Shown here piece by piece: positions 8,840 through 17,769 of a stretch of DNA of 64,000 bases; the first letter of the stretch is position 1; each line of letters starts with the position of its first letter. A program made the position numbers and the translations under genes. The notes beneath the pieces are model-generated. The model was given only the letters and a program-made list of their open reading frames with translations. It ran no database searches and was not told where the DNA came from. The DNA comes from CAVQNQ01 sp963714205 (lineage in GTDB: Bacteria > Acidobacteriota > Terriglobia > Bryobacterales > Bryobacteraceae): the NCBI GenBank assembly GCA_963714205.1, contig CAVQNQ010000002.1, forward strand, positions 1,116,001-1,180,000, given 5' to 3'.

Positions 8840-9421
8840 TTAGCGGAAATACTCCGGCGCGTTGCCCGGCTTCCACTTGATATTGCAGCCGATACTGGGT
8901 CGCTGTTGCGCGCTCACGGGGCGCCCGGCGAGCACCGCGTCGATGGCGGCCCGCAGGTCCGCTCCGGTGACCGGGAGCGGGTTCGAGGGCCGGCTGTCGT
9001 CGAGCTGGCCGCGGTAGACCAGCCGAAGGTCATGATCGAACAGGAAGAAATCGGGCGTGCAGGCGGCCTGGTAAGCCTTGGCGGTTTCCTGGGTTTCGTC
9101 GTAACAGAAAGGGAACTGGAAACCCAGCTTCCGGGCCATCTGCCGCAGGCCATCGGGGCCGTCGTCCGGGTACTGGCCGGCATCGTTCGAGGAGATGGCC
9201 ACCATCCCCAGGTCCGAGGCGGCGTAGTCCTTAGCCAGTGCGGCCAGGCCGGAGTGAATGTGCTTGACGTAGGGGCAATGCGGGCACAGAAACATCACCA
9301 GCAGTCCCTTTTTACCGGCGAATGAATCGAGACGGATGTTCCGGCCGGAGACTGTGTCCGGCAAGTCGAAAGCGGGCGCGGACGTGCCGAGCCCCAGCAT
9401 GGTGGATTCGGTGGCTGACAT
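8840..9421 (-). CDS. Thioredoxin-like/peroxiredoxin-like protein (PRX_like1 type)
   Basis: 193 residues from the ATG at 9421; the upstream continuation of the frame is antisense to the MFS gene and is rejected. The fold starts with LGTSAPAFDLPDTVSG and the active-site strand GLLVMFLCPHCPYVKHI, which contains a CPHC redox pair. Later come AISSNDAGQYPDDGPDG, FPFCYDETQETAKAYQAACTPDFFLFD with the conserved cis-Pro, and LVYRGQLDDSRP. This arrangement is characteristic of the cytoplasmic PRX_like1 thioredoxin family, widespread in environmental bacteria and of unknown physiological partner. There is no signal peptide. Confidence 0.85.
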   Translation of the reverse strand: MSATESTMLGLGTSAPAFDLPDTVSGRNIRLDSFAGKKGLLVMFLCPHCPYVKHIHSGLAALAKDYAASDLGMVAISSNDAGQYPDDGPDGLRQMARKLGFQFPFCYDETQETAKAYQAACTPDFFLFDHDLRLVYRGQLDDSRPSNPLPVTGADLRAAIDAVLAGRPVSAQQRPSIGCNIKWKPGNAPEYFR

Positions 9422-9468
9422 CAACCTTAAGATACCAAGTGCGGCGAGCGGGCGGCGACTCTCGCGCG

Positions 9469-10707
9469 TCACGCCGTTTGGCGCCGCGGGGCGAAGATCA
9501 CGGGTTTGATTGGACCCACTCCCAACACGAACATGCCCGCGCCCGCGATGGCCACGAGAGCCGCCACCAGAAATGCGATAAAAAAGTGGCCCGTCACTCC
9601 CACCACCCACCCGGTGATCCACGGGGCACTGACGCCGGCCAGGTTGCCGACACCGTTCTGAATGGCGCACCACTTCCCCGCCGCGTGCTCGCCCGCGAGC
9701 GTCTGGGAAATGGCCCAGTTATTGGAACTCCACATCCCGATGAAGACGCAGGCGGCCAGGAGAAAGGCCATAGCCAGGGAGTCGTCTCGGATGGCCGCGA
9801 CCGGAATGATGATGGTGGCCAGCGTGAGTCCCGCGCCCGTGAAGGTCTTGCGCACTAGCGTGGGCGTGCCCCCGTGGGCGATCCAGAAATCGGACAGCCA
9901 TCCCGAGGCCAGGCTCGACACGGACGCGGTGAGGAACGCGGCCGCGCCCCATACGGCCATCTTCGCGGCGGGGAAGTGGCGCTCCTTCTGCAAGTACGGC
10001 GGCAGCCAGGTGACCAGGAAGTACCAGAAGTAGTTGCCGCAGAACAGGCCAAAGAAAGTGAACCAGGCCGAGCGTTGCCGCAGGATATCGCCCACGCCCG
10101 GCAACGGCAGTTCGCCGGCATCCTCCTTCTTCGCGGCGATGCGCCAGCCGCGGGGCATCGCGGAAACCCACACCAGCAGCCAGAGCATGCTGCCCAGGCC
10201 CAACGCCAGGAAAAACGCGCGCCAGCCGTAATGCGCCATCAGCAGCCCTCCGATCAGCGTGCCGACCGCCGGACCGCAGCGCGTGCCAGCGTCGATGGCG
10301 GCATTGGCGAAGCCGCGGCGCTCCTCAGGGAAACTGGCAAAAATGCGCGCATACGCCGGGTAGGCCACCGATTCGCCCGCGCCCAGCAGCAGCCGCATGG
10401 CAAAGAGCGCGGCGAAGGTGCGGCCCAGCCCCGTGCCGGCCGTGGCGGCGGACCACAGGAAGTACCCGGCCGCATAGACCCATCCCACGTGGAAGCGGTC
10501 CACCAGCATCCCGGCAATGGCGAGAAGCTGCAGAGCGGCATACGTCCAGAAAAAGGCCGAGAGGAGCAGCCCGAGCTGGTAATCCGACATCCTCAGTTCG
10601 GCCTGGATCGATGCGGCGCCGACCGAAAGCGTAGCGCGATCCAGATAATTGATGAACGCGGATATCACCAGCAGGATCAGGATCCAGCGCTCCCGTTTGG
10701 TCAGCAT
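9469..10707 (-). CDS. MFS transporter, anion:cation symporter (sugar-acid) type
   Basis: A 412-residue protein with twelve hydrophobic segments. The N-terminus RWILILLVISAFINYLDRATLSVGAA is the signature of the ACS branch of the major facilitator superfamily, which includes the glucarate, galactonate and hexuronate carriers. The loop 2-3 motif appears as GMLVDRFHVGWVYAAGYFLWS, and RLLLGAGESVAYPAYARIFASFPEERRGFANA is the conserved helix 4-5 region. The likely role is proton-coupled uptake of a sugar acid. It stands alone between the thioredoxin-like and outer-membrane barrel genes, so no catabolic context helps to name the substrate. Confidence 0.88.
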   Translation of the reverse strand: MLTKRERWILILLVISAFINYLDRATLSVGAASIQAELRMSDYQLGLLLSAFFWTYAALQLLAIAGMLVDRFHVGWVYAAGYFLWSAATAGTGLGRTFAALFAMRLLLGAGESVAYPAYARIFASFPEERRGFANAAIDAGTRCGPAVGTLIGGLLMAHYGWRAFFLALGLGSMLWLLVWVSAMPRGWRIAAKKEDAGELPLPGVGDILRQRSAWFTFFGLFCGNYFWYFLVTWLPPYLQKERHFPAAKMAVWGAAAFLTASVSSLASGWLSDFWIAHGGTPTLVRKTFTGAGLTLATIIIPVAAIRDDSLAMAFLLAACVFIGMWSSNNWAISQTLAGEHAAGKWCAIQNGVGNLAGVSAPWITGWVVGVTGHFFIAFLVAALVAIAGAGMFVLGVGPIKPVIFAPRRQTA

Positions 10708-10758
10708 GGGAGCATTGTAGCCGAATGCGTGCGATGGCTTGGCGCCCGGAGTCCCCTG

Positions 10759-11412
10759 TCAGTGCCGTCCGAAGGCAATCGAAAGCAGGATCTCGGCCTG
10801 GTTGGCCTCGGTGGCGAGACCCGGGTATCCGCTTATGATGTTGTTCATCAGCCACCGCGTATAGCGGACCTCCGGCGCGATGCGCACGGTCCCGCCGAAT
10901 TCGACGCCCGCCGAAAACACCAGGCCGGCGATGTTCTTATGGGGCGCTTCGTCGATCATCTGCTTGGTCAGGAAATTGGGCGGAGGTCCCGGAAACACAT
11001 AGCTCTCGCGGGTCGTGAAGAAGCGGCGGAACGCGGCGCCGGCGCCCACATACGGATGCATGCCGGCCATTCCGAAACGCCGTTTGACTAGCGCGTCGAA
11101 GTCCCACGCTCCCACGCGCGCGGTGGATTGGAAGGCATTCAGCAGCGGCGTGCCGGCGCGGCTGCTATCCCACCCGATGCGTTGATAGAGGGCGTCCACC
11201 TCAACGCGCAGCCCGGCAATCGGCAGGCCGATCTCCGCTTCCGGACCCACCGTGTACCGGCGTGTGACGGAGGTATATGTAGTTGGGCCGCCGCCCGCCG
11301 TAGCGAACGCATCCGTGAGCGGCACGCCGCCCTTCGCGCCAAACGAAAATGCCTGGCCGAACACGGGTCCGGCCAGGAGCATCAAGGAGAAGAGGCCGCC
11401 AAAAGAGCGCAT
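10759..11412 (-). CDS. Outer membrane beta-barrel protein
   Basis: A 217-residue protein with a signal peptide ending near GPVFGQA, followed by alternating amphipathic strands (FSFGAKGGVPL, AEIGLPIAGLRVEVDALYQR, HPYVGAGAAFRRFF, FSAGVEFGGTVRIAPEVRYTRW). The C-terminus is ILLSIAFGRH. This pattern and length fit the OmpW/OmpA-transmembrane-like eight-stranded barrels often annotated as 'porin family protein'. No peptidoglycan-binding domain is present. It would sit in the outer membrane. The function is unknown. Confidence 0.75.
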   Translation of the reverse strand: MRSFGGLFSLMLLAGPVFGQAFSFGAKGGVPLTDAFATAGGGPTTYTSVTRRYTVGPEAEIGLPIAGLRVEVDALYQRIGWDSSRAGTPLLNAFQSTARVGAWDFDALVKRRFGMAGMHPYVGAGAAFRRFFTTRESYVFPGPPPNFLTKQMIDEAPHKNIAGLVFSAGVEFGGTVRIAPEVRYTRWLMNNIISGYPGLATEANQAEILLSIAFGRH

Positions 11413-11503
11413 ACTCCAAAGACCCTCCGAGCCCCGATCTAACTACACCTCACGCATGTTAAAGTAGTACTTACCAGCACTCCTCTAGCTCACCCCGAAA
11501 GTC

Positions 11504-13300
11504 ATGAACGGCAGCAACCCAGCTATCCGCAATATCGCCATCATCGCGCACGTGGATCACGGGAAGACCACCCTGGTGGACGCCATGCTTCATCAGAGCG
11601 GCATCTTCGGCAGCCACGAGCAGCCCGTCGAGCGCGTCATGGATTCCAACGAGCTCGAACGCGAGCGCGGCATCACCATCCTTTCCAAAATCACCGGCGT
11701 GCGCTACCGCGGAGTCAAAATCAACATCGTGGACACGCCCGGCCACAGCGATTTCGGCGGCGAGGTGGAGCGCGCGCTCAAGATCGTCGATGGCGTCATG
11801 CTCCTGGTGGACGCCAGCGAAGGGCCGCTGCCGCAGACGCGCTATGTGCTCATGAAGGCTCTCGAGGCCCATCTGCCGCCCATCGTGGTGATCAATAAGA
11901 TCGACCGCCCGGACGCGCGCGTGCAAGAGGTGTTGAACGAAATCTACGATCTCTTCATCGACCTCGACGCCACCGAAGACCAGCTCGATTTCCCGGTGCT
12001 GTATACGGTCTCCAAAACCGGCGTGGCCAAGCGATCGATGGAGGACCCTTCAAATGACCTGCGCCCGCTGTTCGACTCCATTCTGGAGCACATTCCCGCT
12101 CCCGCGGCCGATCCGGAAGCCGTGCTGCAGCTGCTAGTGGCCAACCTGGATTACAGCGACTACCTGGGGCGCATGGCCATCGGCCGCGTCCTCAATGGGA
12201 CTCTGCGTTATGGCGACACGGTGGCTATTGCCAAACGCGACGGCTCGCTCCAGACGACGCGCATCACCAAGCTCTACTCCTTCGAAGGCCTCAAGCGCGT
12301 GGATGAAACCACCGGCTGTCCGGGCGATATCCTGGCCATCGCCGGAGTGGAGGGCATCACCATCGGCGAAACCATCACCAGCGCCGAAGCGCCCGCGCCG
12401 CTGCCGCCGATCCACATCGACGAGCCGACCATTGCCATGGCGTTCACCATCAACACCTCGCCCTTCGCGGGCCGCGACGGCCAATGGGTGACCTCGCGCA
12501 ACCTGCGTGAGAGGCTCGATAAGGAGCTGCTCACCAACGTCTCGATTCGCGTCGAGGAATTGGGGCACGACACGTTCAAGGTGATGGGCCGCGGCGAATT
12601 GCAGCTCGCCATCCTGATCGAAATGATGCGCCGCGAAGGCCACGAGCTGGCCGTGGGCAAGCCCGAGATCCTGACCCGCACCGTCGAAGGCCAGGTGCAG
12701 GAACCCCTGGAGCTGCTGGTGGTGGATTGCCCGGAGGCCTATCTGGGCGTGGTGATCGAGAAGCTCGGCGCGCGCAAGGGCAAGATGAACAAGATGGTCA
12801 ACCACGGCTCCGGCCGCGTGCGCCTGGAGTTTCATATTCCCTCGCGCGGGCTGATCGGACTGCGCAGCGAGCTGCTGACGGATACGCGCGGCACCGCCAT
12901 CATGAACTCGCTCTTCGAGGGCTACATCGAGTGGCAGGGCGAAATTCCCACGCGGCCCACCGGGTCGCTGGTGGCCGACCGCCCCGGCAGGGCCACCGGA
13001 TACGCCATTTTCAACCTCCAGGAGCGCGGCGAGATCTTCCTGGTGCCGGGCACGGAAGTCTACGAAGGCATGGTGGTGGGCGAGAACGCGCGCGAGCGGG
13101 ACATCGACGTCAACATCGTCAAGGAAAAGAAGCAGACCAACATGCGCGCCTCGACGGCCGATGAAGCCATCCGGCTGGTTCCTCCGCGGATTCTCAACCT
13201 CGAGCAGGCCATCGAATTCATCCGCGAGGACGAATACGTCGAGGTCACTCCGCAATCCATCCGCCTGCGGAAGAAGATCCTCAAGCGGAACCAGCGGTAG
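11504..13300 (+). CDS. typA: Ribosome-binding GTPase TypA/BipA
   Basis: A 598-residue translational GTPase. G1 is AHVDHGKTTL, the switch I region contains RERGITILSK, G3 is DTPGHSDFGGEVER and G4 is NKIDRPDAR. The EF-G-like domains II, III and V follow, and the BipA-specific C-terminal domain contains GRATGYAIFNLQERGE and FLVPGTEVYEGMVVGENAR. The length matches the family (about 600). The protein assists 50S subunit assembly and growth under stress, especially cold. It is monocistronic and convergent with the dehydratase gene 18 bases downstream. Confidence 0.97.
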   Translation: MNGSNPAIRNIAIIAHVDHGKTTLVDAMLHQSGIFGSHEQPVERVMDSNELERERGITILSKITGVRYRGVKINIVDTPGHSDFGGEVERALKIVDGVMLLVDASEGPLPQTRYVLMKALEAHLPPIVVINKIDRPDARVQEVLNEIYDLFIDLDATEDQLDFPVLYTVSKTGVAKRSMEDPSNDLRPLFDSILEHIPAPAADPEAVLQLLVANLDYSDYLGRMAIGRVLNGTLRYGDTVAIAKRDGSLQTTRITKLYSFEGLKRVDETTGCPGDILAIAGVEGITIGETITSAEAPAPLPPIHIDEPTIAMAFTINTSPFAGRDGQWVTSRNLRERLDKELLTNVSIRVEELGHDTFKVMGRGELQLAILIEMMRREGHELAVGKPEILTRTVEGQVQEPLELLVVDCPEAYLGVVIEKLGARKGKMNKMVNHGSGRVRLEFHIPSRGLIGLRSELLTDTRGTAIMNSLFEGYIEWQGEIPTRPTGSLVADRPGRATGYAIFNLQERGEIFLVPGTEVYEGMVVGENARERDIDVNIVKEKKQTNMRASTADEAIRLVPPRILNLEQAIEFIREDEYVEVTPQSIRLRKKILKRNQR

Positions 13301-13317
13301 CGAAGCCGGCTTCCTCT

Positions 13318-14271
13318 TCAGTACTTCGCCAGATCCTCGAAATCCAAGTTCCCTCCGGAGAGCACCACGCCCACCGAGCCAATCTCGCGCGGCAGCTTGT
13401 GGAACAGCACCGCGGCCGCGGCCGCCGCCCCGCTGGGCTCCACCAGGATCTTCAAGCGCAGCAGCAGAAACTTCACCGTGGCGCGAATCTCGTCGTCGCT
13501 CACCAGCGCCACGCGCTCCACGAGCCGCTGGAGGATGGGAAACGTCAGCTCGCCCGGCTGGGGAGAGCGCAGCCCGTCGGCAATCGTATTCACCTGCGGC
13601 AGCGCCACGCGCTTGCCGGCCACGAGCGAGAGGAAAGTGTCGTTGGCGCCCTCAGGTTCGGCGCCGAAGATGCGGATGGCGGGCTGAAGATCGCGGGCGA
13701 TGGTGGCGCAGCCGGAGAGCAGGCCGCCGCCGCCGATGGGCGTAATCAGGGCGTCCAGCGGGCCGGCCTCCTCGAGCAGCTCCAGCGCGGCCGTGCCCTG
13801 GCCGGCCATGATCATGGGGTGATCGAAGGGTGGAATCAGCGTGGCGCCGGTTTCTTCGAGCAGCTCCCGGGCGATTTGCTCGCGGCTATCCGTGAGCCGG
13901 TTGTAGGTCACGATGCGGGCGCCGTATCCGCGCGTAGCTTCCATCTTGGAGCGGGGCGCATCCTCGGGCATCACGATGGTTGCCTGCGCGCGCACGTGCC
14001 GCGCGGCGATGGCGGTGGCCTGCGCGTGGTTGCCGGAGGAGTACGCCACCACGCCGCAGGCCAGGGCGGATTCGGGCAGTGACAGGATGAGGTTCGACGC
14101 GCCCCGGATTTTGAAAGCGCCACCGCGCTGGAGATTTTCGCACTTGAAGAACACGCGCGCGCCGGCCTCGGCGTCAAACCCCGCCGAGGTGTAGACGGGC
14201 GTACGGCGCGCCAACGGTCGAATTCGTCCGGCGGCGGCGCGCACGTCGTCGGGCTGGATGGCCGAAGTCAT
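13318..14271 (-). CDS. Threonine/serine dehydratase (PLP fold II)
   Basis: A 317-residue enzyme of the tryptophan-synthase-beta fold. The PLP lysine lies in FKCENLQRGGAFKIRGASN, the Asn of SSGNHAQATA contacts PLP, and the phosphate loop is ITPIGGGGLLSG. The conserved RTPVYTS N-terminal segment is present. It should convert L-threonine to 2-oxobutyrate and ammonia, or L-serine to pyruvate. No C-terminal ACT-like regulatory domain is present, so it resembles the short catabolic or IlvA-short type rather than the allosteric biosynthetic enzyme. It ends 18 bases from typA and is convergent with it. Confidence 0.9.
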   Translation of the reverse strand: MTSAIQPDDVRAAAGRIRPLARRTPVYTSAGFDAEAGARVFFKCENLQRGGAFKIRGASNLILSLPESALACGVVAYSSGNHAQATAIAARHVRAQATIVMPEDAPRSKMEATRGYGARIVTYNRLTDSREQIARELLEETGATLIPPFDHPMIMAGQGTAALELLEEAGPLDALITPIGGGGLLSGCATIARDLQPAIRIFGAEPEGANDTFLSLVAGKRVALPQVNTIADGLRSPQPGELTFPILQRLVERVALVSDDEIRATVKFLLLRLKILVEPSGAAAAAAVLFHKLPREIGSVGVVLSGGNLDFEDLAKY

Positions 14272-14314
14272 TGCTCGTAGTATATATTGCGTGCGCTGAC
14301 CGCGCCTTTCGCCC

Positions 14315-16363
14315 CTACTTCAAAATGCTCAGCATATTCGAGAAGTCGTCCGTCCAGGGGCGAAATCCGGGGTCCGCGCGAAGGATGCGCGCCTCCGCCA
14401 GCAACTCGGAATGCGCGGCGGTCGTGGCTGGGTCCATGATGAGAGTCCAGCTGCACCCGAAGCACAGGAAGTCGGCGTCTGCCGGGATGAAATCGTAGAC
14501 CAGCGCCTGCTTGTGGAAGGCGATGGCGTCCGCGGCCATGACCGGCTCCAGGTTCAGGTAGCGGTTGGTGATGTTGATGGCCAGAATGCCGTTCGGCTTG
14601 AGGTGGCGGAAATAGGTGGCCAGCGCCTCGCGGGTGATCAGGTGCACGGGCACGGAATCGCCCGAGAAAGCGTCCATCACCAGCAGGTCGAACTGCTGGC
14701 TGGGTTCGGATTCCAGCACCAGGCGCCCATCGCCCAGGGCTACCTCGACGCGCGCCGGCGTGTCACGCAGATAAGTGAATTCGGTGCGCGCGATATCGAG
14801 CACCAGCGGGTTGATCTCGTATATGCGCAGCGTGTCGCCGGCTTTTCCATAGGCCGCCAGCGTGCCGCAGCCCAGGCCCAGGATGCCGATGCGGCGCGGC
14901 GCGCCTTCGAGCGCATGCATGGCGCGGCCGATCCCCGATTCCGGGCAGAAGTACGTGATGGGCCGGTCGCGGTATTCCGGGCGCAGCATCTGTTCGCCGT
15001 GGTTGATGACGCCGTGCAGCAGTTTGCGGCAGGCGTCCACGTCGATCGCGGGGTCGCCTTCCTCGCTGACGCGGAGCTCGCCGTAGAAATTGCGCGCCAC
15101 CACGCGATAGCCGGCCACCATCTCGCGAACATCCCTTCCCAGGTAGACCACGTAACCGCACAGCAGCACGGCCGCGGCCACTAACCCGCCGCGCACCCAC
15201 AAGGTGGATGGCCTCCAGAGCTCGCGCAGGAATACCAGGAACCACACCGTGGCGGCCAGCCCCAGGCCGAGCGGGAACTCGTAGTCGGAATTGAAAACAT
15301 TGGGGGCCACCAGGCCCACGAAGAGCCCGCCCAGCGCGCCGCCCAAAGCCACGGTCACGTAGAACCCCGTGAGATGCCGGGGATGCGGCTTGAGCCGGGC
15401 CAGTTCGCCGTGGCACACCATCGAGCAGACAAACAGGCTGCCCGCGAATAGGGCGATCGCCGGTCGCGCCGCCGGGCCCGTATCGGAGGGCGCCAGTTGA
15501 TAGGCCATCGCCACCAGGCACGCCGCGCCCAGCGGTACGAACAGCAGCCTCCGGTAATAATGCGGCGCGTCGAAGCACAGGATGAAACTCAACAGGTAGG
15601 CGGCCAGAGGCAGAATCCAGAGAAACGGGATGGCTGCCACGTCCTGGGTGATATGCGTGGTCACCGCCAATAGAAGGATGGAGGCCGACGCGGCCAGTCC
15701 CAGCCACAGCAACCGCACGCTCCAGCCGGGCGCGGGTTCGCCGCGTTCTTCGGAAACGGGGAGTGGCGCAACGCCGGCCGGCGGGAGCTTCCAGTTCCGC
15801 CAGGCCGCCGCCGCGCACAGGGCCGCGAAGCCGGCATACGCCGCCGACCAGACCAGCGCCTGCGTGCGTGAAGAGAGATGCGGCTCCACCAGAAAGGGAT
15901 AGCTCACCAGCGCCAGCATGGAGGCCAGATTCGAGAGCGCGAAGAGACGATAAGGAACCGCGCCCTTGTGGGTGCGCGCATACCAGGCCTGCAGCAGCGG
16001 ACTGGTGGACGACAGCAGAAAATAAGGCAGCCCCACGGTGAGCGCCAGCAGGCCCAGAATGCGCAGGGAAGCCAGGCCTACGGCGGTGCTCTTCCACATC
16101 AGGTTCGGCAGGATAGGCAGGGTGGCCAGGCTCAACGCCAGCGCGGCTACATGAGCCACCGCCTGCTTGCGGGGCGTGAGCTTCGCGTGCAGCCAGTGCG
16201 CGTACAGATAGCCCAGCAGCAGCACCACCTGGAAGAACAGCAGGCAGGTGCTCCACACCGCCGAAGAGCCGCCGAACCAGGGCAGAATGATCTTGGCTAT
16301 GATCGGCTGGACCTGAAACAGGAGGAACGCCGAGACGAAAATCGCAATCGAGTACAGCAGCAC
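14315..16363 (-). CDS. Fused MFS-like membrane protein/spermidine-synthase-like domain
   Basis: A 682-residue protein. About twelve hydrophobic helices (residues 1-420) start with FVSAFLLFQVQPIIAKIILPWFGGSSAVW, the hallmark of the family annotated 'fused MFS/spermidine synthase'. The C-terminal half is a Rossmann-fold, aminopropyltransferase/methyltransferase-like domain with the nucleotide loop IGILGLGCGTLAAYG, an acidic residue in LRIYEINPLVLD, and the DAFSGDSVPVHLITREAL segment. Such proteins are common in Acidobacteriota, and their reaction is not established. A frameshifted relative lies at 23838-26278. The genes on either side face the same way but are not clearly linked. Confidence 0.82.
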   Translation of the reverse strand: MLLYSIAIFVSAFLLFQVQPIIAKIILPWFGGSSAVWSTCLLFFQVVLLLGYLYAHWLHAKLTPRKQAVAHVAALALSLATLPILPNLMWKSTAVGLASLRILGLLALTVGLPYFLLSSTSPLLQAWYARTHKGAVPYRLFALSNLASMLALVSYPFLVEPHLSSRTQALVWSAAYAGFAALCAAAAWRNWKLPPAGVAPLPVSEERGEPAPGWSVRLLWLGLAASASILLLAVTTHITQDVAAIPFLWILPLAAYLLSFILCFDAPHYYRRLLFVPLGAACLVAMAYQLAPSDTGPAARPAIALFAGSLFVCSMVCHGELARLKPHPRHLTGFYVTVALGGALGGLFVGLVAPNVFNSDYEFPLGLGLAATVWFLVFLRELWRPSTLWVRGGLVAAAVLLCGYVVYLGRDVREMVAGYRVVARNFYGELRVSEEGDPAIDVDACRKLLHGVINHGEQMLRPEYRDRPITYFCPESGIGRAMHALEGAPRRIGILGLGCGTLAAYGKAGDTLRIYEINPLVLDIARTEFTYLRDTPARVEVALGDGRLVLESEPSQQFDLLVMDAFSGDSVPVHLITREALATYFRHLKPNGILAINITNRYLNLEPVMAADAIAFHKQALVYDFIPADADFLCFGCSWTLIMDPATTAAHSELLAEARILRADPGFRPWTDDFSNMLSILK

Positions 16364-16422
16364 TCAGGAGCCATTATCGACCGTATCGCGAGTGGCGGGA
16401 AAGCTTGCCGGCGCGGGCGCCT

Positions 16423-17769
16423 TCAGAAGCGCGTTGCTTCCGTGAAGTTGAAATCGCGCACCTTCATGGCGGGCGCCACCATGTCGCCGGCCTCTTCGCC
16501 CGAGGCGCGCGCCGCCGGCGAAAGCGCCTCCACCTTGGAGAGCATCTCGATCAGGCTTTCATTGAAGCGGAAATTCCGCACTCCCGCCGTCACGCGGCCG
16601 CCCTCCACCAGAAAGGTGCCGTCGCGCGTCATGCCGGTGAAGATCTTTTCGTAGGGGTCCACCTCCCGGATGTACCACAGCCGCGTCACCAGGATGCCGC
16701 GCTCGGTGGAAGCCACCATCTCTTCGACCGTGCTGGCGCCGCCTTCGATGGCGATGTTTACAGGCGCCTCGCCCATTTCATTGGGCAGCGGGAACCCGTG
16801 GCCGGTCGGCGCCACGCCGCTCACGGCGGCGGCCTGCCGGCCGTAAGCGATCTCGCGCACCACGCCGCGCTCCACCAGCGTGAGCGGCCGGCGCGGCACC
16901 CCCTCGCCATCGAACGGCGGGCCGGATTGCAGCCGGTGAAACACATCGTCGCGGATCGTGATGTTCTCCCCGAAAATCTTCTTTCCGATGCGGTCGTTCA
17001 GAAAGCTCCGGCCATCGCGGATGGCCGTGGCGCTGAAGTCCCCGAACATCTGGCCGGTCAGATCCAGCACCGCGGCAGGTTCCAGGATCACGGTGTAACG
17101 GCCCGGCGCCAGCTCGCGCGGCGCCCGCGATTCGGTGGCCTTCGCAGCCGCCCGTCGCGCCAGCGCCACCGGGTCCAGGTCAGCGTGATGGCAGGCGCCG
17201 GCCTTGGCCCAGCCGGAACTGTCCGCACCCATGGCGGTGATGGAGAAACGCGCGATGGTCTCGCGGTGAGTCGCCGCAAGGCCGCGCGAGTTCATCAGCG
17301 TCAGGGTGGATTCGCCCGTGGAGTAGATTCCCGCAGCGGTCTGGCCGGCCCCCTCCACCACGCGAATGGCCTCCGCCACCGCCAGCGCGCGCTCGCCCGG
17401 CGTGGCCCGCGCGGTGGCCTCGAAGAAGCGGTCCACGCCCCGAATGGGAGCGGTAGTCGCCAGCGGCAGCAACTCGGCATCGCGCTCGTTCAGGCGCGTG
17501 ATGGCGATGGCCTGCTCCACCACCGCGCGTATGCCTTCGCGGTCCAGCCGGTTGGTCCCGGCCCGCGCCGTACGCCCATCGATTACCGGGCGCACCGAGA
17601 GGTGCCGGCCATGCTCCGCCACGTTCTGATGAATCGCGTTGTTGGCGAAGCGCGTCAGCGCATGGGATCCCCCGCCGGTCATGGCCTCGATTTCGGTCAC
17701 GCCCAGCGCGCGCGCCGCATCCACCACCTGGCCGAAGATTTTCGCCGCGTCGAAGCTATCAGCCGCCAT
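16423..17769 (-). CDS. pmbA: TldD/PmbA-family protein, PmbA-like subunit
   Basis: A 448-residue protein. It has the family N-terminal segment with ...GVTEIEAMTGGGSHALTRFANNAIHQNV and the C-terminal beta region EMVASTERGILVTRLWYIREVDPYEKIFTGMTRDGTFLVEGG. The latter is highly characteristic of PmbA (TldE), the non-catalytic half of the heterodimeric TldD-TldE metalloprotease. The HExxxH metal motif of TldD is absent, as expected. The ATG overlaps the tldD stop by 11 bases, so the subunits should be made together. The known role in other bacteria is cytoplasmic peptide degradation and maturation. Confidence 0.9.
   Translation of the reverse strand: MAADSFDAAKIFGQVVDAARALGVTEIEAMTGGGSHALTRFANNAIHQNVAEHGRHLSVRPVIDGRTARAGTNRLDREGIRAVVEQAIAITRLNERDAELLPLATTAPIRGVDRFFEATARATPGERALAVAEAIRVVEGAGQTAAGIYSTGESTLTLMNSRGLAATHRETIARFSITAMGADSSGWAKAGACHHADLDPVALARRAAAKATESRAPRELAPGRYTVILEPAAVLDLTGQMFGDFSATAIRDGRSFLNDRIGKKIFGENITIRDDVFHRLQSGPPFDGEGVPRRPLTLVERGVVREIAYGRQAAAVSGVAPTGHGFPLPNEMGEAPVNIAIEGGASTVEEMVASTERGILVTRLWYIREVDPYEKIFTGMTRDGTFLVEGGRVTAGVRNFRFNESLIEMLSKVEALSPAARASGEEAGDMVAPAMKVRDFNFTEATRF

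Noticed and set aside
12134..13255. Long minus-strand frame inside typA
   Set aside because: It is rich in His, Gln and Arg and is a shadow of the well-conserved GTPase gene.
13302..13313. GAAGCCGGCTTC palindrome between typA and the dehydratase gene as a bidirectional terminator
   Set aside because: The arms leave no real loop and there is no T-tract on either side, so it is too weak to call.
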